A stretch of DNA of 64,000 bases from Pontibacter akesuensis (GCF_001611675.1 NZ_CP014766.1:3348001-3412000), one strand, 5' to 3'. Shown: positions 11,787 through 21,720, counted from the first letter of the stretch. Notes: generated from the letters alone by a model not told the origin. Numbers and translations: made by a program.

Positions 11787-13166
11787 ATGACACAACATAA
11801 CCACGCGCAGGCCCCGAGACAGCCGGAGCTTAGCAGGGCAGACTTTGGAGAAGATTTTAAATGGGGTGCCTCCACGGCGGCCTACCAGATAGAGGGAGCA
11901 CACGAAGCAGAAGGCAAAGGGCTTTCAATCTGGGATGTGTTCTCGGGCAAAAGAGGAAAGGTAAAGCAGAACCATAACGGCAACCACGCTTGTGATTTCT
12001 TTAACCGGTACCCCGATGATCTGGCGCTGGTGCAGTCGTTGGCTATTCCCAATTTCCGCTTTTCCCTTTCCTGGCCCCGCCTGCTGCCGGAAGGCCACGG
12101 GCAAATAAATAGGGCAGGCGTAGACTACTACAACCGCCTGATTGACCATTGCCTGGAACTGAACATCACCCCCTGGATCACGCTCTACCACTGGGACCTG
12201 CCACAGGCGCTGGAAAGAAAAGGTGGCTGGGCAAACAGGGATATTGTCGGCTGGTTTGAGGAGTATGTGGCGCTGTGCATAAAGCTTTTTGGGGACAGGG
12301 TGAAGCATTGGATGGTGCTCAACGAGCCGATGGTGTTTACCGGCGCAGGCTACTTTCTGGGCGTGCATGCCCCCGGCCGCAGGGGATTCGGCTCCTTTAT
12401 TCCGGCCGTGCACCACGCCGCCCTGTGCCAGGCAGAAGGGGGCAGAATAATAAAACAACTGCTGCCCGAAGCTGAGGTAGGCACCACCTTCTCCTGCTCT
12501 TATATAGAGCCGCTCCGGCAGCAAGAAAGGGATATCAAAGCGGCCGTACGCGTAGACGCACTTCTGAACCGCCTCTTTTTGGAGCCTTCGCTGGGGCTGG
12601 GGTATCCGCTGGACGACCTTAAGTTCATGCGCCGCATCGAAAAGTACGTGCAGCCCGGAGATGAGGGAAAGCTCAGATTTGACTTCGACTTTATAGGCGT
12701 GCAGAACTACACGCGCGAAGTGGTGAAGTACACTTTCTGGACCCCCTTTATGCAGGCGAACCTGGTATCCCCCAAAAAGAGAGGCGTGCCTTATACTTTG
12801 ATGAACTGGGAGGTTTACCCTGAGGCCATTTACCATATGCTGCAGCAGTTCGGCAAGTATAAGGGTATCAAAAAGCTGGTTGTAACCGAGAATGGTGCCG
12901 CCTTCGCAGATCAGTTTCAGAACGGACAGGTGCACGACCCGGAGCGAATGGCTTTTCTGCAGCGTTACCTGGCGCAGGTGCTCAGAGCGAAGCAGGATGG
13001 AGTTAACGTGCAGGGATATTTTGTCTGGTCATTAGTGGACAACTTTGAATGGGCAGAGGGCTACGATCCCCGCTTTGGCCTGGTGCACGTCGACTTTGCC
13101 ACACAGGCGCGCACTGTAAAGTCATCCGGCTACTGGTACCGTGATTTTCTGAAGAAAGGAGTTTAG
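11787..13166 (+). CDS. GH1 family beta-glucosidase
   Basis: This retaining beta-glycosidase of 459 aa has the usual GH1 length and no signal peptide, so it should hydrolyse cellobiose-like or other beta-linked disaccharides in the cytosol. It shows FKWGASTAAYQIEGA at the N-terminus, LYHWDLPQ, the acid/base Glu in LNEPM (E180), the nucleophile Glu in VTENG (E368), and the sugar-binding WSLVDNFEWAEGY near the end. I chose the ATG at 11787: an in-frame GTG at 11769 lies inside the right arm of a terminator hairpin. It is not contiguous with the mannan locus, but could process glucose-containing disaccharides (inference). Confidence 0.93.
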   Translation: MTQHNHAQAPRQPELSRADFGEDFKWGASTAAYQIEGAHEAEGKGLSIWDVFSGKRGKVKQNHNGNHACDFFNRYPDDLALVQSLAIPNFRFSLSWPRLLPEGHGQINRAGVDYYNRLIDHCLELNITPWITLYHWDLPQALERKGGWANRDIVGWFEEYVALCIKLFGDRVKHWMVLNEPMVFTGAGYFLGVHAPGRRGFGSFIPAVHHAALCQAEGGRIIKQLLPEAEVGTTFSCSYIEPLRQQERDIKAAVRVDALLNRLFLEPSLGLGYPLDDLKFMRRIEKYVQPGDEGKLRFDFDFIGVQNYTREVVKYTFWTPFMQANLVSPKKRGVPYTLMNWEVYPEAIYHMLQQFGKYKGIKKLVVTENGAAFADQFQNGQVHDPERMAFLQRYLAQVLRAKQDGVNVQGYFVWSLVDNFEWAEGYDPRFGLVHVDFATQARTVKSSGYWYRDFLKKGV

Positions 13167-13238
13167 CAGTAGGATGCAGCCTCTTTTATATTCACAGAAC
13201 AGTAAAACAGCAGTAACCTTCAGGTAACACCATAGGTG

Positions 13239-13246
13239 TAGTTTTG
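13239..13246 (+). promoter_or_regulatory. Possible -7 element (TAGTTTTG) before the PhoX-like gene
   Basis: It matches the Bacteroidota sigma-A -7 consensus TAnnTTTG and lies 22 bp upstream of the ATG. No good -33 TTG was found at the right distance, so support is weak. Confidence 0.25.
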
Positions 13247-13268
13247 TCCATAAACCAAAACGAACACT

Positions 13269-14744
13269 ATGAAACACATTTCCCTCTCCAGGCTTGGCTT
13301 AACCCTGGCACTCGCTTCCTCCATACTTGTAGGTTGCAACGATGACAGGTTTTCTCCGGGAAAGCCCTCTGCCGCTGTGCTGAAGGATTACTCGGTTAAC
13401 CCCGCCTTAGTGAAAACACTCTCCGGCTTCAATAAGGTTAAAGTCAACACCCTTATCAGCAGTGATGACGTACTGGAGCAATCCCCTGGCTTTGTGTATG
13501 GAGCGCAGCCAGACGGAGCCGGTATCATTCCGAACCCCAACGGCGAAGGATTCATCATGGTGACTAACCACGAGATACAGCAGTCTGTGTCGAGGGTATA
13601 CCTGGACAAGACGCTGAAGCCCGTGAAAGGCGAGTACATTGTAGACGGTGCCGGAGGCATGTGGCGCCTGTGCTCTGCTACGCTGGCTACCCCCGAGGAG
13701 CACGGCTTCGGACCAACTTTCCTCACGGCAGGTGAAAGCGGCATAGAATCCATGATCCACTCCATCGACCCGCTGGGCAGCGTGGCAGACAGGAATCGCA
13801 ACGACCGCACCTTGCCTGCCCTGGGTAAGAGCAGCGCAGAAAATGCCGTACCACTTCCAAAAAGCGCTTTTGCAGGAAAAACTGTTGTTTTTATAGGAGA
13901 AGATGAGAGCAACCCTGCCAACAGCATGGGCCAGGTGAACATGTACCTGTCTGATGCGGTAGGCGATCTGCAGAACGGCAAATTGTACATGCTGCGCCGC
14001 AAAGACAGAAACATTGTGGAAACGGACATGGAAGTAGGCAATTCTTACGAAGTGGAGTTTGTAGCCTATGATGATGTGAAAGCCAGTACAGGGGCGCAGT
14101 TGGCCTCCCAGACTGTTACAAAGCAGGCAATCCAGTTTGCCCGCGTGGAGGACCTGGACTATGGAAAAGGCAGTGCTGCCAACAGCCGCAATTTATACTT
14201 TACCTCTACCGGTGTGAGCCCGGATAAGCTGAACCCAGCCCCCGGCCTAACCATGTGGGGGCGTGTGTACAAGTTGGAACTTGACGCGAAAAACCCACTG
14301 AAAGGCAAAATCACGCCGTTAATTGACGGTAACGAGGACCCGGGAAACAGCATTGTGAACCCGGATAACATCTGCGTGACCGAGAACTACGCTTATATTC
14401 AGGAAGATGGCGACTCTTTCTACAAGGAAAACAAGCATGACGGCCGTATCTGGCAACTTGACCTGAAAACAAAGGTCCTGAAACCGATGCTGGAGATGAA
14501 CCACCGCCGCGATGATGCAGCTTTCAGCGCTAAGTATAACCCCTCCGGCGACACGCGCCTGAGCTCATGGGAGTACGGTGCCATGTACGATATCTCTGAC
14601 CTGATTGGCGTACCAGGAACATTTGTGTTGAACCTGCACCCGCACACCTGGAGAGACGAAAAATACAGAAATGCGGACGGCAGCGGTGTTTCGTCTAACA
14701 TCGAAGGTGGCCAGACAGTTATCCTGTCAAACGTACCTCGTTAA
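13269..14744 (+). CDS. PhoX-like (DUF839) lipoprotein, putative calcium-dependent phosphatase
   Basis: This is a secreted or surface-anchored 491-aa protein. The N-terminus is a signal peptide ending in a lipobox (ILVGC, Cys at about residue 23). The body matches the DUF839/PhoX group: VTNHEI, GGMWRLCSATL, FLTAGESG, FIGEDES, EDLDYG and TENYAYIQEDG are spaced as in a beta-propeller phosphatase that binds Ca and Fe in the family. Unlike classical Tat-exported PhoX, the leader lacks a twin-arginine motif and is a lipoprotein signal. It has its own terminator downstream and lies next to a cytochrome c peroxidase. Phosphatase activity is inferred from family only. Confidence 0.8.
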   Translation: MKHISLSRLGLTLALASSILVGCNDDRFSPGKPSAAVLKDYSVNPALVKTLSGFNKVKVNTLISSDDVLEQSPGFVYGAQPDGAGIIPNPNGEGFIMVTNHEIQQSVSRVYLDKTLKPVKGEYIVDGAGGMWRLCSATLATPEEHGFGPTFLTAGESGIESMIHSIDPLGSVADRNRNDRTLPALGKSSAENAVPLPKSAFAGKTVVFIGEDESNPANSMGQVNMYLSDAVGDLQNGKLYMLRRKDRNIVETDMEVGNSYEVEFVAYDDVKASTGAQLASQTVTKQAIQFARVEDLDYGKGSAANSRNLYFTSTGVSPDKLNPAPGLTMWGRVYKLELDAKNPLKGKITPLIDGNEDPGNSIVNPDNICVTENYAYIQEDGDSFYKENKHDGRIWQLDLKTKVLKPMLEMNHRRDDAAFSAKYNPSGDTRLSSWEYGAMYDISDLIGVPGTFVLNLHPHTWRDEKYRNADGSGVSSNIEGGQTVILSNVPR

Positions 14745-14774
14745 GAACCAATTTCCCCTTTAATAACCCCCAGC

Positions 14775-14811
14775 GCAAGGCCTTCCACCATTTAGGAAGG
14801 CTTTGCTTTTA
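14775..14811 (+). terminator. Terminator of the PhoX-like gene
   Basis: 12-bp stem GCAAGGCCTTCC/GGAAGGCTTTGC (14775-14786, 14795-14806; one G-U pair) followed by TTTT. Confidence 0.85.
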
Positions 14812-14833
14812 GCTTTTCAACAGGTTATCGTTT

Positions 14834-16627
14834 ATGAAAAAGATCATGTGTGTACTGATGGGACTGATGAGTGTGCTGCTGTACTTCTGTTCACCGGAGC
14901 CTCCGCAAACGCCATCGCAAAAGGCCAAAGCTTACCTGCTTGCCAACCTCGATACACTAGAGCAAACAGTCGAGCACCGACTGCAGCGCCTTGCCACCTC
15001 AGGCAGCGAAGACTCGATTCGTTTTGCCTTTCTGGAGACGCGCCGCAGGTACAAAAAAGTGGAGTTGTTCACGGAATACTATGCCCCCACCGCCAGCAAG
15101 GCCCTAAACGGCGCGCCCTTGCCGGAGTACGAGGTGCTGGAATCTAAAGCTTTTGAGCCCTCGGGCCTGCAGGTGATAGAGGAGCACCTTTACCCGGAGT
15201 TTGATACCGAAAACCGGGAGGAACTGGTGCGGGAGGTGAAGAAGTTGAAATCGGTACTGGGCCGGGCGCGGGTAATTTTGGAGGCCGTTGACCTGGAAGA
15301 TGCTAACTTATTAAATGCCTGTAAGCAGGAAGTATACCGCATCATGGTGCTGGGCATCTCCGGCTTCGATACGCCTCTTACCAATGCCGGTGTGCAGGAG
15401 GCGACCGTGGCGCTGCAATCCGTGCAGGAGGTGCTGGGCTTCTTTGGAGAGCACAAGCAGCTGCAACAGCTGCTGCAGGAAGCCGTTGCCTATACTTCAG
15501 AAGATAACACATTTAACGGCTTCGACCGCATGGCCTTTATCATGCGCTTTGCCAACCCGATCACCGTCACTATCACCGACTGGCAGCAAGAACTGGGCAT
15601 AATGCCGCTGCCCGATCAACTGGTGCTGAACACGCAGGCTGCCACGCTTTTTTCCCCCGACATCCTGAACAACGACGCCTTTGCCGGCTCCGCAAACGCT
15701 GCCGCAACACCCGATAAGATCGCCTTGGGCAAAGTGCTGTTTTTTAGTCCGGTGGTGTCAGGGGGTACCCGTACCTGCGGCAGTTGCCACAAGCCAGAGT
15801 TGGCGTTTACCGATGGCCTGCCTAAAAGTGCCGCGCTGCAGGAGGGTAAGTTTGTGCAGCGCAATGCTCCCACGTTATACTATGCCGGCTTGCAGCACGC
15901 CCAGTTCTACGACATGCGCGCCACGACCTTGGAGAGCCAGGCGGTGGACGTGATTCGGAACAAGGATGAAATGCATGCTTCGGTGGAGGAGGCCACCCAG
16001 CGCCTGAACCAGCAGCCCCACTTCGTGCAGGCTTTCCAGAAGGCTTACCCAGGTATGGAGGCCGAGGTACAGCCGCGCCACGTCATGCTGGCACTGGCCA
16101 CTTACGTCCGTTCGCTCACACCGTTTAGTTCTCGTTTTGATAAGCACATGCGGGATGAGCAAAGCCAACTGACGGAGCAGGAGATCAAAGGATTCAACTT
16201 GTTTATGGGCAAAGCCAAGTGCGGTACCTGCCATTTCATGCCTGTATTCAATGGCACCGCTGCCCCTGCCTTCACCAACACCGAGGCTGAGGTGTTGGGC
16301 GTGCTGCAAGACCCCGACGCTGCCCACCCGACGCTGGACCCGGACGAAGGGCGTTTCACCCACAGTGGTATGGGGGAGTTGCGCTTTGCCTTCAAAACCC
16401 CAACCCTTCGGAACATCTCCAAAACGGCGCCCTACATGCACAATGGTGCATATGAAACACTTGAGGAAGTGATGGATTTCTACAACAAAGGCGGTGCTCA
16501 GGGGATGGGCTTACAACTGGATAACCAAACGCTGCCACCGGACCCGCTCAACCTGTCTGAAGAGGAAACAGAGGCTATTATCGCTTTTCTTCAAGCGCTG
16601 ACAGATGAGGAGCAGGAAGAAGAGTGA
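14834..16627 (+). CDS. Di-heme cytochrome c peroxidase (MauG/CcpA family) with imelysin-like N-terminal domain
   Basis: This 597-aa exported protein begins with a hydrophobic leader and a lipobox-like FCS. Residues about 30-280 are an all-helical region containing PSGLQVIEEHLYPE, which resembles the imelysin/EfeO G-x-H-x-x-E signature with Gln in place of His. Residues about 290-590 are a bacterial di-heme peroxidase: CGSCH (first CxxCH heme motif), CGTCH (second), FKTPTLRNISKTAPYMHNG and a typical IAFLQALTD end. It should reduce hydrogen peroxide in the periplasm using two c-type hemes. Similar long peroxidases occur in Bacteroidota; the nature of the N-terminal part is my inference. A 21-bp perfect terminator follows. 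Confidence 0.88.
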   Translation: MKKIMCVLMGLMSVLLYFCSPEPPQTPSQKAKAYLLANLDTLEQTVEHRLQRLATSGSEDSIRFAFLETRRRYKKVELFTEYYAPTASKALNGAPLPEYEVLESKAFEPSGLQVIEEHLYPEFDTENREELVREVKKLKSVLGRARVILEAVDLEDANLLNACKQEVYRIMVLGISGFDTPLTNAGVQEATVALQSVQEVLGFFGEHKQLQQLLQEAVAYTSEDNTFNGFDRMAFIMRFANPITVTITDWQQELGIMPLPDQLVLNTQAATLFSPDILNNDAFAGSANAAATPDKIALGKVLFFSPVVSGGTRTCGSCHKPELAFTDGLPKSAALQEGKFVQRNAPTLYYAGLQHAQFYDMRATTLESQAVDVIRNKDEMHASVEEATQRLNQQPHFVQAFQKAYPGMEAEVQPRHVMLALATYVRSLTPFSSRFDKHMRDEQSQLTEQEIKGFNLFMGKAKCGTCHFMPVFNGTAAPAFTNTEAEVLGVLQDPDAAHPTLDPDEGRFTHSGMGELRFAFKTPTLRNISKTAPYMHNGAYETLEEVMDFYNKGGAQGMGLQLDNQTLPPDPLNLSEEETEAIIAFLQALTDEEQEEE

Positions 16628-16714
16628 AGTATGAGGTCGTTGGTTGGAAGTAACGTTATGCCCTTCCTCCCCCAGGCTTGTTAGAATTGGAATAGCCTAA
16701 CATATTAGGAAGAG

Positions 16715-16760
16715 TATAAAAGCAGGAGCCACCTTTTGTAAGGTGGCTCCTGCTTTTATA
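16715..16760 (+). terminator. Strong terminator after the peroxidase gene
   Basis: Perfect 21-bp stem (16715-16735 paired with 16740-16760), loop TTGT, with TTTTATA in the right arm. It is symmetrical enough to act in both directions. Confidence 0.9.
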
Positions 16761-17237
16761 GCCAAAGAGGGGAGGTATCCTTTGATATTGCTGTTTCCTA
16801 AGTATGGATTCGCATCAAAAATATTATTACATGTCGCATAGATCCTTTTACCTCATAATTGTCAGTGGCACGTAGTACTTAAATTCCTTCTGCCGAAACT
16901 ATAAAACAATATTTGAAGATTGTTGATCAGCATAATCCATAGTAAACAAACCCTTTGAATAATTCAACAGCCCCTTTTAGTAACTTCTCGCTGATCTACT
17001 AACTTTTTAAATCCTGATGTTACGGAATTGTTAAGAAACCAACCTATATTTAGGATGGTATACCTGCTTTATACTTTTCGATGCTGTTGTGTCTGCCTAT
17101 CTGATGGAACAAGAGGAGTGCTCTAGTTGAATAGCAGCCAGTTCTCGATGATGCAACTTTTTTGTGCGGTAATAGCATTAAGCAGATAACATGAACAACA
17201 AGTATAGGGCGGCGGTGCAAAACCTGAAGTATAAAAG
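16761..17237. other. Intergenic leader of the hybrid sensor gene
   Basis: About 480 bp of AT-rich sequence. A TATATTTA word at 17043-17050 is one base off the -7 consensus, but no -33 at good spacing was found. Three AAGTATA-type words occur. No coding frame was recognised. Confidence 0.4.
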
Positions 17238-20200
17238 ATGATAGTGAGACTGTGGTTGGTGTTGGTGTTGCTAAGCTGCTCCCTGCTGGGGCATGCTCAG
17301 TATAACGAGCTCAAATTTGAGCACCTGTTGAAGGAGGATGGCCTCTCTAGTAGTGACGTGACCAGCGTGGTGCAGGACAAGCAGGGCTTTATCTGGATCG
17401 GCACCATCGATGGCCTGAACCGCTATGATGGCTATACTATAAAAACCTACCGGAACGACCAGGAAGACTCCACCAGCCTTTGCGACAATAAAATCAGCGT
17501 ACTCTTCGTAGACCACCAGGGTGTGCTATGGATCGGGACGGAGAACAGCGGGCTGAGCAGGTACAATCAAAACACCGACTCCTTTACAAACTTTGCTCCC
17601 CAGGTGTATGAGCAGCATAGCCTGTCTTTCCATTACGTCACCTCCATTACCGAAGACGCGAACAAGCAGCTATGGGTGGGCACTTTGTCGGGGCTCAACA
17701 AGTTTGACCGGAAAAACCAGCGTTTCGACCAGTATTTCCGGGGCATTAGACTGCAAGTCACCCCCGAAACAATTGTGCACCTGAAAGAGCGTGGACTGCC
17801 AAACCGTTTTCTGACGGCTCTGCACAGACTGCAAAAAAAGGAGTTTTATAGCCACTCCAGTTTCCTTGCTGCCCTGCAAAAGCTGGTACCCCCGACCGAT
17901 CTCAAGCCTTACGAGCACCTGATTCAGTCCTACATGCATGTCAGTACGCAGGCCGAGAACATACGCTCGCTGGAGGCCGATACCAAAGGAAACATATGGA
18001 TCGGATTGGAGCAGGAAGGATTGGCCTTGTTCAATCCGGCCAGCGGAAGAATGAACCGCTACAGGCACCAGCCGGGAGATCAGCACTCGCTAAGCAATAA
18101 CGAAATCATGAGCCTGGAGCTCGACGGCAACCAACTGTGGATCGGCACGCGGGGCGGCGGGCTGAACCGGCTGGACATCGCTCAGGACAAAGTATACCGC
18201 TACCCTTACCTCAAGGAGCGAAGCCACATCAAGGACATCCTCAAAGACAGCAAGAACACGATCTGGTACGGAGACGGGTTTGCTCTTAGCCGCTATAACC
18301 GGCAGGAAGACAGTTTCACAACGTATGAAACGTACAACAGCAGAAGCACAGGCCAGGCGACATTAGCGGTGAATGCGCTGTATGAGGATGTGCAGGGAAC
18401 CCTGTGGGTGGCCTGCTTTCAGGGAGGCGTCGTTAGAACCGTTGTCAACAATCCGTTTATACACTTTAGCCAGAATGCCAGTGCCAGAAACGGACTGACC
18501 AAGTCGAGCGTTTCCACGGTGTTGAAAGACAGCAAAGGCAACCTGTGGGTGGGGTATTATACCATGGGCATTGATGTGTGGGATGCCCAAACGAATACGA
18601 AGACACATTATACTTACAAGGCAGGGGATCCTCACAGCCTAGGGGAGGGTACGGTCTTTAAAATATTCGAAAGCAGTGACGGCACCATCTGGGTGGGCAC
18701 CTACCGGGGAGGCCTGCAGTATTTCGACACTACCCGCAAACGCTTTGTATCTTACCGCCATGAGCCGGGCAACCCGAAATCCATCAACGGAAACGACATT
18801 CGGGACATAGCCGAGGACAAGCAGCAGAACCTGTGGATAGCCGTGCACGGCGGTGGAATAGACAAACTGGATCGGAAATCAAACACCTTTACGCACTACC
18901 GGGCCAACTACAGCGATTGGCAGCACTCGCTGGCAAATAATTGGGTGTTCACCGTTCTGGCCGACAACAAGAACCGTATCTGGGTGGGGAGTGTGGCAGG
19001 CGTAAGTATACTGGCGCCGGGGAAAAGAGACTTTATCAGCTATAACCAGCAAAACAGTGCCTTAAGCCACAACAACGTGCGCTCCATTTTCTCTGATAAG
19101 GCCGGTAACGTGTGGGTGGGAACCGAAAACGGCCTGAACCTTTTTGACGAGCAGCAAAAGGATTTTGTGGTGTATACCGAGAAAAACGGGCTGGCCAACA
19201 ACTTTATCATGGGTGGGGTAGCCGACAAGAAAGGCAATCTGTGGATCAGCACAAACAACGGACTATCAAAATTCAATGCGGCTACCCAGACCTTCCGCAA
19301 TTACAGCAGGCTCGATGGTCTGCAATCAAACGAATTCTTCCCGGGAGCCTACTCCAAAGGCGAAGAGAATGAAGTATACTTTGGTGGGAAAAACGGCCTG
19401 AGTGTGTTTAACCCGGAGCACATCCGCGACAATCCCTACAAAACACCTGTCGTTATCACAGACTTTAAGCTTTTCAACAAGCAGGTACTGGTGGGGAAGG
19501 AGCAGTCGCCTTTGCGCAATAACATAAGTCAGACGCGCGAAATCACGCTCGAGCACGATCAGAATGTCATGAGCTTTGAGTTTGTGGGCCTGAACCTGGT
19601 GCGTCCGGAGAAAAACCAGTACGCCTACAGGATGGAGGGCTTCGAGAAAAACTGGAACTTTGTGGGCAACCGCCGTGACGCCACTTACACAAATCTTGAC
19701 CCCGGGGAGTACACGTTCCGGGTGAAGGCCGCCAACAACGATGGCCTGTGGAATGAGCAGGAAACTTTGCTGAAGATCATTATTCGCCCGCCTTTCTGGA
19801 GGACGGGCTGGGCCTATGCCTTTTACGCCTGCTGTATACTTGGCCTGCTCTATGGGTACCGAAGTGTAACGCTTTACCGCGAACGGCAAAAGAACAAGCT
19901 GCGCCTGGAGAAGCTGGAAGCCGAAAAAACGCATGAACTGGACACTCTGAAACTCAACTTCTTCGCCAACATCTCCCACGAGTTCCGTACGCCCCTGACC
20001 CTTATCGGCGATCCTGTGGACAAGCTGGTGCGAGAAGGTGGCGCCATGCCTTCAGAAGAGCGATTGGGCTTGTACCAGTTGATACAGCGTAACTCCAGCT
20101 TATTGCTGCGCCTCATCAGCCAACTGCTGGATGTATCGGAAGCGGATGCGGGCATGATGAAACTCAAAGTGGTGAAGTGGGACATGGTGCAGTTTGCCAG

Positions 20201-21578
20201 AAGTATAGCCGACATGTTTTCGTACAAGGCGGAGCGAAACAACATCGTGTACCTTTTTAATTCAGATACCGAGGCGGCAGAAGTATACTTTGATCCGGAC
20301 AAGCTGGAGAAGATACTGTACAACCTGCTGTCGAACGCATTTAAATTTACCCCCGAATACGGTAAGATTGCCGTGAACCTGTCACTGGTAAGCGATGCCC
20401 GGCTGCTACCGTCACGGCTGGCGGCAAAGGATTCTTCTCCGGGAGTTTATGCACGGATAGAAGTGGAGGATACCGGTGTGGGCATTCCGCAGGAGGAAAA
20501 GGACAGGATATTCGAGCGCTTCTTTCAGGTGGAGAAGAAAGGTTACCGGAAAAAGGGCGCTGGTATTGGCCTTACCCTGGTAAAGCAACTGGTGGAGCGG
20601 CATTACGGCGACATAGCGGTGGCCAGCGAGATGGGGGAGGGAAGTAAGTTCACCATCTGGCTGCCCGTTCACGGGCAGCGGTTCACTTCTGAGGAGCTTG
20701 CGTTTCCGGACGTGGATGCGAAGCCGGAGGAGGGGCTGACTGTAAAGGAAAGTGTACCTGAGCATGAGGTTGCAGGCGCAGTGCCGGAAGCGCAGGTACC
20801 GGGCGAAGTTCCGTTGCTGCTGCTGGTGGAAGACAGCCAGGATGTAAGGAATTACCTGCACTACAATTTCAAGGGAACTTACCGCATCGAGGAGGCTCGG
20901 AACGGAGCAGAAGGGTTTGAAAAGGCGAAAGCGAAGATGCCGGACCTCATCATAAGCGATGTGCTGATGCCGGAGCTAAGCGGGATAGAGCTTTGCGGGA
21001 AACTGAAGCGCAACGAAAGCACGTGCCACATACCGGTTATCCTGCTCACCGCGCAGGCCACAGAACATAGCCAGTTGCAGGGGCTGGAAACGGGAGCAGA
21101 CGACTACATTGCCAAACCATTCAGTGTGCCGGTGCTCAAGGCAAAGGTAAAGAACCTCATTGCCAGCAGGAAGCTCCTGAAACAACAGTTCTTGGAGGAC
21201 CCAGGCTTTAAGCCAGCCCAGCTTGCCACCAATTCGCTTGACGAAAAGTTCATGGAGCGCATCGTGCAGGTAGTGGAAGCGCACATGCCCGATTCAGACT
21301 TCAACCCGGACATGCTGGCCAGTGAGCTGGGTATGAGCCGGTCGCAGCTTTACCGTAAAATGAAAGGCCTTACCGGTTTGTCGGTAAGTATCTTTATCCG
21401 GAATATCCGCCTGCGGCACGCTACACACCTGTTGCAGGATAAGGGCCTGACAGTGGCGGAAGTAGCCTACAGCACCGGTTTCAGCGATCCTGCTTACTTT
21501 AGCAAGTGCTTTAAGGAACTGTATGCCAAAACGCCAACTGACTATATTCAGGAAATAGGAGAAGCTTTGCAGGATTAA
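17238..21578 (+). CDS. Hybrid two-component system regulator (propeller sensor, histidine kinase, receiver, AraC output)
   Basis: This single-chain 1446-aa sensor-regulator is of the type that controls polysaccharide utilization loci. In order: signal peptide (1-20); two seven-bladed reg_prop beta-propellers with repeated GxIWIGT.xGLNR.D blades (about 25-720) facing the periplasm; Y_Y_Y domain (about 745-845); one TM helix (about 858-878); HisKA with SHEFRTPL (H914); HATPase with N-box NLLSNAFKF (about 1030) and VEDTGVGIP (about 1076); receiver starting LLLVEDSQD (about 1192) with phospho-acceptor Asp in ISDVLMP (about 1240); AraC-type HTH (about 1350-1440). A helical insertion interrupts the first propeller at about residues 167-240. 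It should sense a mannan oligosaccharide and activate the downstream PUL (inferred from position). Confidence 0.93.
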   Translation: MIVRLWLVLVLLSCSLLGHAQYNELKFEHLLKEDGLSSSDVTSVVQDKQGFIWIGTIDGLNRYDGYTIKTYRNDQEDSTSLCDNKISVLFVDHQGVLWIGTENSGLSRYNQNTDSFTNFAPQVYEQHSLSFHYVTSITEDANKQLWVGTLSGLNKFDRKNQRFDQYFRGIRLQVTPETIVHLKERGLPNRFLTALHRLQKKEFYSHSSFLAALQKLVPPTDLKPYEHLIQSYMHVSTQAENIRSLEADTKGNIWIGLEQEGLALFNPASGRMNRYRHQPGDQHSLSNNEIMSLELDGNQLWIGTRGGGLNRLDIAQDKVYRYPYLKERSHIKDILKDSKNTIWYGDGFALSRYNRQEDSFTTYETYNSRSTGQATLAVNALYEDVQGTLWVACFQGGVVRTVVNNPFIHFSQNASARNGLTKSSVSTVLKDSKGNLWVGYYTMGIDVWDAQTNTKTHYTYKAGDPHSLGEGTVFKIFESSDGTIWVGTYRGGLQYFDTTRKRFVSYRHEPGNPKSINGNDIRDIAEDKQQNLWIAVHGGGIDKLDRKSNTFTHYRANYSDWQHSLANNWVFTVLADNKNRIWVGSVAGVSILAPGKRDFISYNQQNSALSHNNVRSIFSDKAGNVWVGTENGLNLFDEQQKDFVVYTEKNGLANNFIMGGVADKKGNLWISTNNGLSKFNAATQTFRNYSRLDGLQSNEFFPGAYSKGEENEVYFGGKNGLSVFNPEHIRDNPYKTPVVITDFKLFNKQVLVGKEQSPLRNNISQTREITLEHDQNVMSFEFVGLNLVRPEKNQYAYRMEGFEKNWNFVGNRRDATYTNLDPGEYTFRVKAANNDGLWNEQETLLKIIIRPPFWRTGWAYAFYACCILGLLYGYRSVTLYRERQKNKLRLEKLEAEKTHELDTLKLNFFANISHEFRTPLTLIGDPVDKLVREGGAMPSEERLGLYQLIQRNSSLLLRLISQLLDVSEADAGMMKLKVVKWDMVQFARSIADMFSYKAERNNIVYLFNSDTEAAEVYFDPDKLEKILYNLLSNAFKFTPEYGKIAVNLSLVSDARLLPSRLAAKDSSPGVYARIEVEDTGVGIPQEEKDRIFERFFQVEKKGYRKKGAGIGLTLVKQLVERHYGDIAVASEMGEGSKFTIWLPVHGQRFTSEELAFPDVDAKPEEGLTVKESVPEHEVAGAVPEAQVPGEVPLLLLVEDSQDVRNYLHYNFKGTYRIEEARNGAEGFEKAKAKMPDLIISDVLMPELSGIELCGKLKRNESTCHIPVILLTAQATEHSQLQGLETGADDYIAKPFSVPVLKAKVKNLIASRKLLKQQFLEDPGFKPAQLATNSLDEKFMERIVQVVEAHMPDSDFNPDMLASELGMSRSQLYRKMKGLTGLSVSIFIRNIRLRHATHLLQDKGLTVAEVAYSTGFSDPAYFSKCFKELYAKTPTDYIQEIGEALQD

Positions 21579-21614
21579 TGCTACCCTGGAGTGTTTAGCC
21601 GCTGAGTTATTCTT

Positions 21615-21637
21615 TTTGTCATCCTGAAAGGATCTTG
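21615..21637 (+). repeat. Dispersed repeat word shared with 33109-33131
   Basis: TTGTCATCCTGAAAGGATCT and following TG match the left arm of the 33.1-kb palindromic element with one difference. Here no matching right arm was found, so it is a partial or different version of the same repeat family. Confidence 0.7.
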
Positions 21638-21720
21638 TAGGCAAGTAGCGAGAGTCTAATTTCCCTTCTACCAAGTATCTTAATAGCATGGCAGTGAGCT
21701 TTTACTCCAGATTTAGAAGA

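Noticed and set aside
11925..12935. 336-codon minus-strand frame
   Set aside because: Antisense shadow of the GH1 gene, which has all catalytic motifs.
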